Origin: CAWJNF01 sp963844235
GTDB taxonomy: Bacteria; Actinomycetota; Thermoleophilia; Gaiellales; Gaiellaceae
NCBI GenBank assembly: GCA_963844235.1
Contig: CAWJNF010000008.1
Span: forward strand, 496,001 to 560,000
Direction: 5' to 3'
Length of the DNA stretch: 64,000 bases
The notes beneath the pieces were generated by a model. It saw nothing but the letters and a program-made list of their open reading frames with translations, was not told the origin of the DNA and made no database searches. The translations under genes were made by a program, and so were the position numbers. Below, in pieces: positions 7,801 to 15,682 of the stretch. The stretch's first letter is position 1. Each line of letters starts with the position of its first letter.

Positions 7801-9077
7801 GCGCGATCATCCCCAACGAGACCTACTTCGACCGGCCGGCCGTGACCCCGACCGACGACGGCCAGCCGCACGTGCTCATCCCCGGGCCATCGCCGAACGG
7901 GTCCGCGCCAGAGGACGCGGCGCCCCCGTTCGCGCTCGAACTCGACGACTTCATCGCCGAAAAGCAGGAAGGCAAGGCCGCCCTACTCGGCACGCCCGAC
8001 GACAATGTCCTGCCCGCCGGAGGGCTCGCGATCCTCGCTGCGCTGCCGCACAAGGGCAAGACCACCCTCGCCGTCGACCTCGCGTTCCACCTAGCAAGCG
8101 GCGCCGACTGGCTCGGCATCCCCGTTCCGCAGCCGGGGCGCGTACTCATCATCGAGAACGAAGGGCCGCGCGAGCCGTTCCGGCGCAAGCTCGAGGCGAA
8201 ACGCGCCGCCTGGCCGCACTCGCTCGAGGCGTCGATCCACGTCCACGTCATGCACTGGGGCAGGTTCACACTCGCCGACGAGCCCTGCCTGCGCGACCTG
8301 CAGTACGCGGTACAGCTCGCCGATGTCGTGATAGCCGACCCGCTCACGACCCTTGGCGTGAAGGACGTCGGGTCGCCGGCCGACACCCGCGACTTCGTCG
8401 GCCTCCTCACCAACGTCGGCTACACCACGAACGTCGCGTGGTTCCTCCTCCATCACTTCCGCCACGGCGCCACCTGCGGCGACGCCGCCGGTGACGAGCT
8501 CGACGAGCTCTCCGGGGCATGGGCCGGCCACGCCGACACCATCCTCGTCCTCAAAGACGTAGCCGGCGACCGAGCCCGCCTCTCCTTCCCGAAGCTCCGG
8601 TGGGCCAACCGGCGCGACCCGCTCATCCTCGCTCGACTGCGCGACGAGCAGTCCTTCGCCGTCGTCGCCGAGACCACACCGAGCGAAGACATCCGCACCC
8701 TAGACGACGACATCCTCCGCTACCTCACCGTCCACGGGGGGCAGTACAAGAAGGCCATCCGCGAGGGCGTGAGCGGACGCGACAGCGCCATCATCCAGCG
8801 AGTCGACGCGCTCCACCGTGCCGGCCTCCTCGACAAGGCGAACGGCCGCTACTCCACCGCCCAACCAAGGGTGTTCCCAGACTACGGGCACACCGGGCAC
8901 ACCCCCTCCGGCCACGGCAAGGCTGAGGGTGTTCCCGACGTCCCCTCTCTCCCCGTAGGGGAGAGGGACTCGGGCACACCTTCCAGCCACGGTGTTCCCG
9001 CTGGGTGTTCCGACCCTTCGAGCGAACTCACGACCGAGACCGACACCGTCGTCCCCCACGGCGAGGACCGGCCATGA
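7797..9077 (+). CDS. RepA-like AAA ATPase (AAA_25), probable replication protein
   Basis: The product has 426 residues and starts at a GTG overlapping the previous stop. Around residue 80 the P-loop reads AALPHKGKTTLAVDLAFHLA, with alanine in place of the usual first glycine. Walker B is LADVVIADPLTTLG, and an HHFRH segment follows, as in RecA/DnaB-like RSF1010 RepA helicases. Near residue 300 a winged-helix-like tail begins (LDDDILRYLTVHGGQYKKAI). Such proteins unwind or load at plasmid and phage-satellite origins. The C-terminal 70 codons overlap a short repeat array with a central hairpin, which may be the origin. A truncated relative lies at 16227-16796 in element B. Confidence 0.8.
   Translation: MSAIIPNETYFDRPAVTPTDDGQPHVLIPGPSPNGSAPEDAAPPFALELDDFIAEKQEGKAALLGTPDDNVLPAGGLAILAALPHKGKTTLAVDLAFHLASGADWLGIPVPQPGRVLIIENEGPREPFRRKLEAKRAAWPHSLEASIHVHVMHWGRFTLADEPCLRDLQYAVQLADVVIADPLTTLGVKDVGSPADTRDFVGLLTNVGYTTNVAWFLLHHFRHGATCGDAAGDELDELSGAWAGHADTILVLKDVAGDRARLSFPKLRWANRRDPLILARLRDEQSFAVVAETTPSEDIRTLDDDILRYLTVHGGQYKKAIREGVSGRDSAIIQRVDALHRAGLLDKANGRYSTAQPRVFPDYGHTGHTPSGHGKAEGVPDVPSLPVGERDSGTPSSHGVPAGCSDPSSELTTETDTVVPHGEDRP
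8870..9011 (+). other. Repeat array with hairpin, candidate origin of element A
   Basis: GGTGTTCCC stands at 8870, 8928 and 8991, with GGTGTTCC at 9004. The near-complement GGGCACACC stands at 8886, 8895 and 8972. Between the arms, CTCTCCCC (8947-8954) pairs with GGGGAGAG (8958-8965) around GTA. The array lies within the 3' end of the RepA-like gene. Arrangement and neighbour suggest iterons. Confidence 0.5.
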
Positions 9078-9295
9078 ACCGATGGCACACCGAGGCCGTC
9101 GTCACCGCCACGTCGCAGCCGCGACAGCACACGCCGCACCTCGAGCAAGTGGCCGCACACCGCACCAGAGGCGCACGAGAAGCGGCCTGCCTGCCCCTTC
9201 ACACATCGATCCGTATGGCAGCGACGCGCCCACGACCGGCCGCACACCCATCCCTCGCCTGGCGCTCGCACGACACGGAAGGACACGATGTTTAA
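9074..9295 (+). CDS. Possible small basic protein
   Basis: The ATG overlaps the ATPase stop (ATGA), which favours a coupled gene. The product has 73 residues (MNRWHTEAVVTATSQPRQHT, later AAHRTRGAREAACLPL) and is rich in His, Arg and Thr with no recognised domain. Composition is odd enough that it may be spurious. Confidence 0.35.
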   Translation: MNRWHTEAVVTATSQPRQHTPHLEQVAAHRTRGAREAACLPLHTSIRMAATRPRPAAHPSLAWRSHDTEGHDV

Positions 9296-9429
9296 CGCGC
9301 CGTTGCGCGAGACGAGCCCGCGATTCGGACGGGCACCCCGGGGGTAGGTCGCGATCGCTGGCGCCATGCACGCCCTGCTCGCCCCTGCCCCTCCCCGCGA
9401 GCGAATCCCCGCAATCAAAGCGGTGTGGC

Positions 9430-9699
9430 GTGAGCGGGCGCGGCGGGAAGCGGCCGGGGGCTGGCCGGAAGCCGAAGACTTTGGCGGAGCATGTTCGCGA
9501 CCGTTCGTTCCGTATCGAGCGGCACGCGGGGCTGCTCTTGACGGAGTCGTTGGCGGAGACGTCGACGCCCGAGTCGCTCGATGTCGACGAGTGGTGTTGG
9601 CGGGCGCTCGTGGAGCTCCAGTCGTCGTATGCGCGTGAGCCGTGGCGGCCGCGGGCGTCGAGTTTCGGGCGTTTGGTGCGGGAGGCCGACGGGCCGTGA
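9430..9699 (+). CDS. Terminase-small-subunit-like DNA-binding protein
   Basis: The product has 89 residues from a GTG. It opens with SGRGGKRPGAGRKPKTLAEH, the glycine/arginine/lysine signature found at the start of many phage terminase small subunits and DUF5681-type proteins. A helical region follows (RDRSFRIERHAGLLLTESLA, then DEWCWRALVELQSSYA). Terminase small subunits recognise phage DNA for packaging, and phage satellites often carry one to redirect it. The assignment rests on the motif only. Its stop overlaps the next start (GTGA). Confidence 0.55.
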   Translation: MSGRGGKRPGAGRKPKTLAEHVRDRSFRIERHAGLLLTESLAETSTPESLDVDEWCWRALVELQSSYAREPWRPRASSFGRLVREADGP

Positions 9700-10407
9700 C
9701 TGACGAGCTCGAGCGGATCGCGGTCACCGACGAGGAGCTGGTCGCCGGCCACTTTCAGCGGGCCGCCCGGCAACGAGACTGCACCGCATTTCACGAGGCG
9801 GGCCACGTCTGTGCCTTCCACTGGCTCGGCGTTGCGCTTCGGGGCGCGACGGTCAAGCCGGGCTTCCGGTTCCTGGGGCGTGCCTACGGGCCGGTTGTCG
9901 GCCTGGAGGATCGGCTTGCGGAGGCCCGCGACGCGGTTCTGAACGGCAGGCCGGTGAAGCTCCCCACGCGTAAACGTGTGGAGACCCTCTGCATGACGTT
10001 GATGGCGGGTGGTCTCGCCGAGGACCGCGCCGTGGCCGAGGGGCGGGCCCTGGTGGTTCGCGATCCTGTCCCGGACGACTCGGACGAGCTCGCCCGCTTC
10101 CAGCGGACTCGATTTCTGGAGGAGGCGGCGCTCGTGGTGGCTGCCCGCGAAGCCGGCGAGACCAGCAACCCGTCCGATGAGGAGCAGGTCGATCGGTTGC
10201 TTACAGCCCTCTCCGCGACCGACGCGGAGATCCTGTCCTACCGGGCCTGGTTGGGCAGAGGACGAGAACGCTCATTGGCGCGACGTGTTCTGGGCGGCCT
10301 GCGTCGCGGTGGCGGGCGACCTGCTCGAGCGCGAGACGCTGTCCGGCGCGGCGTGCCGTCGCGTCATCCGGGCCGCCCTGTCTGACCACAACGAAAGGAG
10401 CTCGTGA
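9696..10407 (+). pseudogene. HEAGH (peptidase M41-like) protein gene, frameshifted
   Basis: From GTG 9696 the frame encodes TDELERIAVTDEELVAGHFQ, then TAFHEAGHVCAFHWLGVALR. The zinc-protease motif HEAGH is that of FtsH-type peptidase M41 domains, and it is followed by TLMAGGLAEDRAVAEG as in this fold. After about base 10250 the real continuation (EDENAHWRDVFWAACVAVAG, LLERETLSGAACRRVI) lies in another frame and ends at 10407. One indel splits the gene. Stand-alone HEAGH proteins occur in actinobacterial phages and islands; their targets are unknown. Confidence 0.7.
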
Positions 10408-10784
10408 AGATGCCCACCGTACGGAAACCCAAGAATGCGCTACCCGAGGCGGACGCGCTGTACGTCTGCACCTCCGGATTCGCGACGCAGACTCGTGCCA
10501 TCCCCCGGGGCACGCGGCTACGGGGGTCGGACCCGATCGTCGCCGAACACTTCGGGTTCTTCCGGCCGGATGGCACTCCGGAGTCGGAGTGGCCGAGCGA
10601 GTTCGATCGAATCGTGCAGGCGGCGGAGCAGCCGGAGCAGACGCCTCCCAGGCTGCGCCTTACGCGCGACGTCGTCCTTAACCGCGGCGGGCGCGTGGAG
10701 ACGATCGAAAAGGGCTCCACGGCGTTCCCCGGTGACGAGATCGTCACGAGCACCGGCGCTTCCCTCTGGGAGCCGGTGAAGTGA
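10404..10784 (+). CDS. Hypothetical protein shared by elements A and B
   Basis: This 126-residue protein starts at a GTG that overlaps the end of the metallopeptidase gene. It contains ALYVCTSGFATQTRAIPRGT near the start, then EHFGFFRPDG, and ends LRLTRDVVLNRGGRVETIEK with a short SH3-like strand pattern. A ribosome site GAAAGGAG precedes the GTG. A frameshifted remnant of the same gene lies at 15843-15995 in element B. No family name was recognised. Confidence 0.75.
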   Translation: MKMPTVRKPKNALPEADALYVCTSGFATQTRAIPRGTRLRGSDPIVAEHFGFFRPDGTPESEWPSEFDRIVQAAEQPEQTPPRLRLTRDVVLNRGGRVETIEKGSTAFPGDEIVTSTGASLWEPVK

Positions 10785-10852
10785 CGAGCTTCCCGACGCC
10801 CGGGGGCTGCGCGTCTTCTTGCGTGGCGCTGCGCTCCCGCGCCGTCGGGGAG

Positions 10853-10930
10853 GCGCCCCCGGGCTGGGCCACCTCTCCCAGCCCGGGGCGCATCGGGGAT
10901 GGGCCAGCGCGGCTAGGAACGCGGGGGAAC
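10853..10930 (+). promoter_or_regulatory. Conserved hairpin and leader before the excisionase gene
   Basis: CCCCCGGGCTGGG and CCCAGCCCGGGG pair around CCACCT at 10856-10888, followed by a segment with GGGCCAGCGCGGCTAG and GCGGGGGAACGG. The same order occurs before the HTH gene of element B (15683-15770, minus strand). Conservation across diverged elements suggests an RNA structure or operator controlling the gene. The conserved stretch is also open in frame, so an extended N-terminus is possible. Confidence 0.5.
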
Positions 10931-10935
10931 GGCTG

Positions 10936-11142
10936 TTGACCGACCGGACCGCTTGGGGCGAGCCGCTGTTGACCGCCGAGGAGCTCGCGGAGGCGCTCGG
11001 GTTCTCGAGGCGCCAGGTCTACGAGCTCGTCGAGCAAGCCGGGTTGCCGGCGTACAAGCTCAGGCGCAGCCTCAGGTTCGAGTTGTCAGCCGTGCGGGGC
11101 TGGCTAGCGCTCAGGAGGGTGGGGGAGTGGCCGGCGCGTTGA
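10936..11142 (+). CDS. Excisionase-like helix-turn-helix protein (element A)
   Basis: From TTG 10936 the protein has 68 residues with the HTH_17/MerR-like excisionase fold: LLTAEELAEALGFSRRQVYE, then AYKLRRSLRFELSAVRGWL. Such proteins bind attachment sites and steer integrase toward excision, or act as element repressors. The TTG has GGGGGAACGG nine bases upstream and is matched by TTG at 15652 in element B. A longer form starting upstream remains possible. Confidence 0.7.
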   Translation: MTDRTAWGEPLLTAEELAEALGFSRRQVYELVEQAGLPAYKLRRSLRFELSAVRGWLALRRVGEWPAR

Positions 11143-11179
11143 GGGGCTCTCCGGGAGCCGGCCACGGCGCTGGAGGTTA

Positions 11180-11275
11180 TCGCGCCTTGACTGTCCGTCG
11201 CGGTCGGTCGCGTGGAAGACCCCGGAGCGGCATCGGGGTGCGGCTCCCAAGCCAACTCCAGGGCGATGACATGTT
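11180..11275 (+). promoter_or_regulatory. Conserved control region upstream of the integrase operon (element A)
   Basis: Read on the minus strand, this segment matches 15102-15197 of element B: GTCATCGCCCTGGAGTTGGC at one end, CCGCTCCGGGG in the middle, then TTCCACGCGACCGACCGCG. No gene covers it in either element. Position between excisionase and integrase genes suggests a shared promoter/operator. Confidence 0.5.
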
Positions 11276-11426
11276 AACTTTTGCGCTCACCCGGCGGGCG
11301 GCGTATCGTTCGCGACCATGCTGGACTGCACCCAGCATCCTCTGGTCGTTGTACTCTCGCGCGGGGCTCCGGGCCCGCGGTGCAGTCGCGGCGTCCGGAG
11401 CCCTTTGCGCTGAAGGGAGGCCAGTC

Positions 11427-11771
11427 GTGGCCAGCAACTCTGTCGACGTCGACGAGGAGCTGCGCGCGATCCGCGTACGGCTCGATCAATGGGATGAGCA
11501 ACTCAAGCTCGACCAGCAGGGGCTCTCGGAGGAGTAGCGTGAGCGACTGGCGCATAAGACGGCCGAGCTCGACGACGTGATGCTTGTCTGGACGGTGCTC
11601 GTGAGCGTGAAGGGTGCCGAGTCGCCGGACGCAACCAGGGCCTTTCGCGAACTCGCGACGATGAGCGTGGCAAGGATGCTCGAGCGGTTTGTCCCGGAGG
11701 AGATCCGCGACGAGGCGTTCGCGATCTACGAGGGCGACCAGGAAGCCACGCGGCGTCACGGACTGGCCTGA
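11427..11771 (+). pseudogene. Small coiled-coil gene interrupted by one amber codon
   Basis: GTG 11427 follows a GAAGGGAGG ribosome site. The first part reads ELRAIRVRLDQWDEQLKLDQ and meets TAG at 11535. In the same frame translation would resume as RERLAHKTAELDDVMLVWTV and end ARMLERFVPEEIRDEAFAIY. Together they make a continuous 114-residue helical protein. The likely cause is a GAG or CAG to TAG change. The stop touches the integrase start (TGATG). Confidence 0.65.
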
Positions 11772-12869
11772 TGGCGGCGATCGTCAAGCGCGACCGGCTG
11801 GGCGGCTCGACGTCGTACTTCGTCGTCTACCGCGACGGGTCGGGTCGCAAGCGGTGGGAGCAGTTCGAGCGGGAGAAGCCTGCGAAAGCGCGCAAGGCCC
11901 AGGTCGAGCTCGAGATGGCACGGACGGGCGGGCGGTGGGTACCGCCCGTCCCCGTCCTCTTCGACAAGTACGCGCAGGAGTGGCTCGACGGGTACGCGGC
12001 GCGGGCGGTGCGGCCGCGGGTTCTCGAGAACTACCGGCGCGAGCTCCGTCGCGCCCGGAAGGCCTTCGGGACGCTCGAGCTCGCCGCTGTCACCCGCACG
12101 CACGTTAAGACGCTTCTCGCCGAACGTGCCGCCGCCGGCGCCGCCGCGAACACGCTCCGTAACGCGCTGATCCCGCTGCGGGAGTGCCTCGCGCACGCGG
12201 TCGACGGCGGCCTGATCCCGTCGAATCCGGCGGCGCGGGTGCCGATCCCGGCGGCGCACAAGCGCAAGATCGTGCCGCCGACACGGGCCCAAGTTGAGGC
12301 GCTGATCCTGAAGGCGCGCGAGGACGCGGCAGAGGCTCTCACGCTCGCCGCGGCGCTCGGCCTACGCCGCGGCGAGCTCTTCGCGCTCCGATGGAGCGAT
12401 GTCGAACTTCAAGGCGGCGCTCGTGCGGGTCCACGCGACGAACGAGCGGGCCGTCATCACGGAGACCACGAAGAGCGAGGCGGGGGAGAGGGCGGTGCCG
12501 CTGTTCGAGTCAGCGAGGCGGGTGTTCCGGGCCCGTCAGCTTCGACTCGACCCGCGGCTCTGCCGGCCGGACGTCCCGGTGTTCGCGACCGCTGTCGGAA
12601 CACCACTCGATCCCGGCAACTTCGAGCGGCGGGAGTTTAAGCGCGCGCTGAAGTCCGCCGGGCTCGAGGGAGCTTTCCGGCTCCACGACCTACGGCACTA
12701 CGCCGTCTCGACGCTGATCGCTCAACGGGCCGACGTGAAGCTCCTGCAGGCGATCGCCGGCCACTCAAGTGCGACCGTCACGCTCGATACGTACGGGCAC
12801 CTCATGACTGACCGGGTGACCGAGGCGGCGGCGTTGTACGACCCGCTGAGAGCAGCCGCGACGGGCTAA
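11771..12869 (+). pseudogene. Tyrosine integrase of element A, frameshifted
   Basis: The first frame gives an N-terminal arm-binding region, a SAM-like core-binding domain (VLFDKYAQEWLDGYAARAVR) and the first catalytic arginine in LGLRRGELFALRW. Near base 12405 the frame changes. The second frame carries KAALVRVHATNERAVITETT, the HDLRHYAVS box and the tyrosine in GHSSATVTLDTYGHLM. All catalytic boxes are present but in two frames, so the enzyme is probably dead unless frameshifting occurs. It sits next to the right end of element A, facing the tRNA, as expected for the integrase that used this site. Confidence 0.85.
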
Positions 12870-12876
12870 TGCCGGT

Positions 12877-13055
12877 TCAGCGGTCCTCGAGCAGTCTGGC
12901 GATGCGATCGAGGCGATTCACGGCAGCTAGCTGCGCCCATACAGCCGTGGTCGATGCCCAGGCCGCTGCCTGCTCCCATTGTGAGTTGTTGGCGTACCTC
13001 TCAGCGACATCGAGTTGGTGCCGGGCGTGTTGTTCTTCTCGGTCGTGAATTCCAT
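12877..13055 (-). pseudogene. Small hypothetical gene, frameshifted
   Basis: A GGAAGGAG ribosome site precedes ATG 13055 (MEFTTEKNN), but the conserved part (EEQHARHQLDVAERYANNSQ, then WASTTAVWAQLAAVNRLDRI) is in the next frame. One indel near 13030 accounts for this. Small helical proteins of this type are frequent in actinobacterial mobile elements; function unknown. Confidence 0.55.
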
Positions 13056-13112
13056 GACGCCGTGCTCCTTCCGGGTCGTGACAGACGGCGAATCGTACTG
13101 CGGCGCTGCTAG

Positions 13113-13130
13113 TGGTAGATGGCTGGTAGA
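13113..13130 (+). repeat. Candidate integrase arm site (element A, right)
   Basis: TGGTAGATGGC followed by TGGTAGA, the same 11-base-period pair as at 3938-3959. It lies about 107 bases before the anticodon-loop crossover point. Confidence 0.6.
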
Positions 13131-13134
13131 CAGT

Positions 13135-13237
13135 CCGAGCAAGCACAACGGGATGCAATACGGCCGAGAGATCGCAACCGCTATGGTGGAGCCGTTGCGG
13201 GGTGTGGCGCAGCCTGGTTAGCGCGCCAGTCTGGGGG
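13135..13237 (+). repeat. Right copy of the 103-base direct repeat of element A
   Basis: It matches 3717-3819 with one difference. It includes the probable tRNA promoter (TATGGT at 13182-13187 as a -10-like box) and the 5' half of tRNA-Pro. I infer that element A brought this copy and so restored the gene. Confidence 0.8.
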
Positions 13238-13275
13238 ACTGGAGGTCCCGAGTTCGAATCTCGGCACCCCGACCA
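13198..13275 (+). tRNA. tRNA-Pro, anticodon GGG
   Basis: The acceptor stem CGGGGTG (13198-13204) pairs with CACCCCG (13265-13271), with discriminator A and an encoded CCA. The anticodon stem CCAGT/ACTGG (13226-13230 and 13238-13242) encloses the loop CTGGGGG with anticodon GGG at 13233-13235. The T-arm contains GTTCGAATC. It reads CCC codons, which should be common in this GC-rich genome. It is the only intact copy among four partial or complete ones in the window. Confidence 0.96.
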
Positions 13276-13280
13276 TCAGG

Positions 13281-13305
13281 AAAGCCCCGCAAACGCGGGG
13301 CTTTT
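13281..13305 (+). terminator. Terminator of tRNA-Pro
   Basis: AAAGCCCCGC and GCGGGGCTTT pair around AAAC, with TTTT at the 3' side. It is six bases after the CCA. Weaker descendants follow the tRNA remnants at 26041 and 29267. Confidence 0.85.
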
Positions 13306-13340
13306 CTCGTCTCGTGATGGCCCGGCATCGAGCACCCGGA

Positions 13341-13361
13341 GTGCCCGTTACGTGCCCAAAC
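13341..13361 (+). repeat. Candidate integrase arm site (element B, left)
   Basis: GTGCCC, five bases, GTGCCCAAACG: two units with an 11-base period, 66 bases after the tRNA end. The matching pair at the other end is at 25895-25915. Confidence 0.65.
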
Positions 13362-13731
13362 GCCTTGCGAGGTACTCGGCGAGCCGCATCGCGCAGATGT
13401 GGACGCCGTGTCGCGGCAGTTCTGATTCGCGCAACTCGAGGATGCCTTTGTCGCTGGTGATGAAGACGTCCCGGTCGTGCGAGTAGTGCGAGGCGAGATG
13501 TAGCCAATCCTGGGAGCCGGGCTGTCTGCCGCGCGCGGGTTGCCACCCGGAGGCGTCTACAACAGCTTTGGCCGTTGTGAATGCGGGTGCGATCCAGTAG
13601 TGGCCTCCTGGGATCATCGAGCTCGGAATCGGCGGCGAGAGGTCCTTTGGAATCGCGAGCTCGGCCAGGAGCGACCGTAGGTTGCCCGCCATAGGCTCGA
13701 CCTGGATGTCGAGGTCGACCATCCAGGTCAC
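13348..13731 (-). CDS. PIN-like domain protein, probably damaged at its N-terminus
   Basis: The readable frame encodes 127 residues: VDLDIQVEPMAGNLRSLLAE, later HLASHYSHDRDVFITSDKGI, and ends AMRLAEYLARRLGT. The VFITSDKGI segment resembles the acidic strand of PIN ribonuclease domains. Upstream, in another frame, DSTVVHAYCKPNEAEHGDAG looks like the missing N-terminal strand, so a frameshift near 13780 is likely. The GTG start at 13731 has only a weak ribosome site. It could be the remnant of a toxin; no antitoxin gene is beside it. Confidence 0.5.
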   Translation of the reverse strand: MTWMVDLDIQVEPMAGNLRSLLAELAIPKDLSPPIPSSMIPGGHYWIAPAFTTAKAVVDASGWQPARGRQPGSQDWLHLASHYSHDRDVFITSDKGILELRESELPRHGVHICAMRLAEYLARRLGT

Positions 13732-13837
13732 GGCGACCTCGACATCGCCCTTGACGTGAAGCCTGACGAGCTCCCTGCATCACCGTGCTCGGCTTCGTTG
13801 GGCTTGCAGTAGGCGTGAACGACTGTCGAATCTATCG

Positions 13838-14938
13838 TCAGGCGTTCCAGGACTGCTCCTCGGTTTCCTCCTCACGGGCGTCGAACGCGTCGAGGAGCGC
13901 CCGCTCGTGCTCCTCGGCGTCCGGCAGCAGGTGGCCGTAGGTGCGGTCGATCTGCTCGACCGACGTGCCCATCCGGCGGGCGAGCGCGAACAGCGAGACG
14001 CCGGCTGCGATCGAAAACGACGCGTAGGTGTGGCGCATCGCGTACGGCGAGCGGTGCTCGAGCCGTGCGGCCTTCACGGCGGGCGTCCACTCGCGGGACC
14101 GCCAGCCACGGAGGTTGAGGTGGCCGCCGTCTGGGGCGGGGAAGAGCAGAGGGCTGTTGAGCCGCGGCGGAAGCTCTTGGATCGCGTCGAGGATGCGTTG
14201 GCGAAGCGGCACGCGCCTGAGAGCCCCGTCGGTCTTGCCGTAGAGCTTGACGGCGCCGGCCGTGTAGACGCGCCGCACGGTGACGGCTCGCTCCCGGCGA
14301 TCGAGGTCTCGCCGTTCGAGACCGATCCATTCCTCGGGACGAAGGCCGGTGCCGGACGCGAAGATCGCGATCGGCCCGTAGGTCTTGCCGAGCTCGGCCG
14401 CGACGGCCTCGACCTCATCCCATGTCCCGAACGTCGGCACCTCCTGGCGCTTCGGCTCCGGGTTCGGCACCTTCACGGCCGGGTTGTCGTCGAGGAGGCC
14501 GGTGCGGACGGCATAGTGAAGCACCTGACGGAGCGCCTTCGCGATGTGCCAGGCGGACCGCTCGGGGAGCCGTTTGCGCCACGCCGAGATCTCCTTCACG
14601 TCGAGCCGGTCGACCCGTGTGTCGCCGAACGCCTTCGTGGCGTGCTTCAACCGCTGCTCGAGTGTCGCGATCGTGTTTTGCTCGGCGACGTGCTGGCCGA
14701 CGAACTCCTCGACGAGCTCGATCAGGGTCGGCATGTTCTGGCGGCAGACGGCGACGACGTCGCCGCGGCGGCGCTTCGCGACCGTGTCGACCATGCGGTT
14801 CACGAAGTCGCGCGCCTCGCCCTTCGTGGCGAAGCCGCCTTCGAAGCGGCGGACCCCGTCCTGGTCGTACCAGCGGGCGTACCAGCCGCCGGGTCGGCGG
14901 AGCACCTGCCCGGACTGGACGCTAGGCACGATCATCAA
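13838..14938 (-). CDS. int: Tyrosine recombinase / integrase of element B
   Basis: The intact 366-residue protein has an N-terminal arm-binding strand region (VLRRPGGWYARWYDQDGVRR), a core-binding domain, and a catalytic domain with Arg200 (ASGTGLRPEEW), Lys235, Arg302-His303 (SPYAMRHTYAS) and nucleophile Tyr334 (EQIDRTYGHLL). The usual histidine of the HxxR box is a tyrosine (YAMR). It ends about 560 bases from the tRNA and reads toward it, the expected place for the integrase that used the 3' half of this tRNA. Upstream lies the control region shared with element A. Confidence 0.93.
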   Translation of the reverse strand: MMIVPSVQSGQVLRRPGGWYARWYDQDGVRRFEGGFATKGEARDFVNRMVDTVAKRRRGDVVAVCRQNMPTLIELVEEFVGQHVAEQNTIATLEQRLKHATKAFGDTRVDRLDVKEISAWRKRLPERSAWHIAKALRQVLHYAVRTGLLDDNPAVKVPNPEPKRQEVPTFGTWDEVEAVAAELGKTYGPIAIFASGTGLRPEEWIGLERRDLDRRERAVTVRRVYTAGAVKLYGKTDGALRRVPLRQRILDAIQELPPRLNSPLLFPAPDGGHLNLRGWRSREWTPAVKAARLEHRSPYAMRHTYASFSIAAGVSLFALARRMGTSVEQIDRTYGHLLPDAEEHERALLDAFDAREEETEEQSWNA

Positions 14939-15101
14939 CCTTCGTCATCCGGAACCTCTTTCATCGCCAAAGGCTCCCGGACCGAGGGTGATGGACCCCG
15001 GCCGGGAGCCGGCGCAAACGTACATGCCGCACAAGGTGCGCGCCATCACACACGCGCCGACGACGATACGCCGCAGGACGGGGGAGTACAAGAGAGAAGT
15101 A

Positions 15102-15197
15102 ACGTCATCGCCCCGGAGTTGGCGCGGTCGCCGCAGCCGCAAGCCGCTCCGGGGCGTTCCACGCGATCGACCGCGGCGGACTTTCCAGGCGGGGTAC
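15102..15197 (-). promoter_or_regulatory. Conserved control region upstream of integrase B
   Basis: It matches the complement of 11180-11275 over about 95 bases (GTCATCGCCCCGGAGTTGGC, CCGCTCCGGGG, TTCCACGCGATCGACCGCG). It lies between the integrase start and the divergent gene at 15211, so it may hold promoters for both. Confidence 0.5.
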
Positions 15198-15210
15198 CCT
15201 TCGCGTCACG

Positions 15211-15468
15211 ATGCTGCCGGAGCCGGCCTGGGTCGCTGAGCGTGGCGCCCGGGAAGGCTGGGAAGAGCTCCAGTGGCTCGGCTGGGAGACCATCAAGGCA
15301 CGGTTCGCTGAGGCCGGCGCCGAGGTCAGAGCCATGGACGGCGAAGGCGTCTATCTCGACGGCCAAGACGTGCCCTTCCTCGCGGAGTTCATCAACAAAG
15401 CGGACACCTTTCCGCTCTTCAACGCACTCGATCGTCTTGCCCGAAAACTTGCGGCCCTTTCGCACTGA
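15211..15468 (+). CDS. Small hypothetical protein
   Basis: The product has 85 residues from ATG: EPAWVAERGAREGWEELQWL, GWETIKARFAEAGAEVRAMD, then FLAEFINKADTFPLFNALDR. It is helical, acidic and free of known motifs. It diverges from the integrase and its last 50 bases overlap the end of the excisionase gene on the other strand. That overlap and position suggest a regulatory partner of the excisionase, which is inference. Confidence 0.6.
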   Translation: MLPEPAWVAERGAREGWEELQWLGWETIKARFAEAGAEVRAMDGEGVYLDGQDVPFLAEFINKADTFPLFNALDRLARKLAALSH

Positions 15469-15652
15469 GCGGGCCATGACGTCGCCCCTCGAGCCACTCA
15501 CGCAACTCCCCTTCGTCGAACCTCACCGGGCCGCCCTTCGCCCCTAGCCGGAAGCCGGGGAGCTCGCCGCGCTCGAACCGGTCGAGCACCGTCGCCGGCC
15601 TCAACCCGAGCCAGTCGGCAACTTCTCGAGCGGTCAGGAGCCGGTCGGTCAA
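15419..15652 (-). CDS. Excisionase-like helix-turn-helix protein (element B)
   Basis: From TTG 15652 the product has 77 residues: LTDRLLTAREVADWLGLRPA, then TVLDRFERGELPGFRLG and VRFDEGELREWLEG. This is the HTH_17 excisionase fold. The counterpart in element A starts with the same TTG-ACC-GAC-CGG bases at 10936. It probably controls excision of element B together with the integrase. An upstream in-frame extension exists, so the start is not certain. Confidence 0.7.
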   Translation of the reverse strand: MTDRLLTAREVADWLGLRPATVLDRFERGELPGFRLGAKGGPVRFDEGELREWLEGRRHGPLSAKGPQVFGQDDRVR

Positions 15653-15682
15653 GGGCCCGCCAGCCTGGGAAGGCCGTTCCCC

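Larger units (their letters stand above)
3820..13134. mobile_element. Integrative element A, left of tRNA-Pro
   Basis: The block is bounded by the 103-base direct repeats at 3717-3819 and 13135-13237. It holds an integrase remnant next to its right end, an excisionase-like HTH gene, a RepA-like ATPase with a candidate origin, a terminase-small-subunit-like gene and several small genes, nearly all on the plus strand. It appears to have brought its own promoter and 5' half of the tRNA, so the tRNA stayed functional at the right junction. Several genes are broken, so it is probably immobile now. No transfer or capsid genes are visible. Confidence 0.78.

Noticed and set aside
13907..15547. 546-codon plus-strand frame over the integrase of element B
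   Set aside because: Antisense shadow; the integrase on the minus strand has all catalytic motifs.
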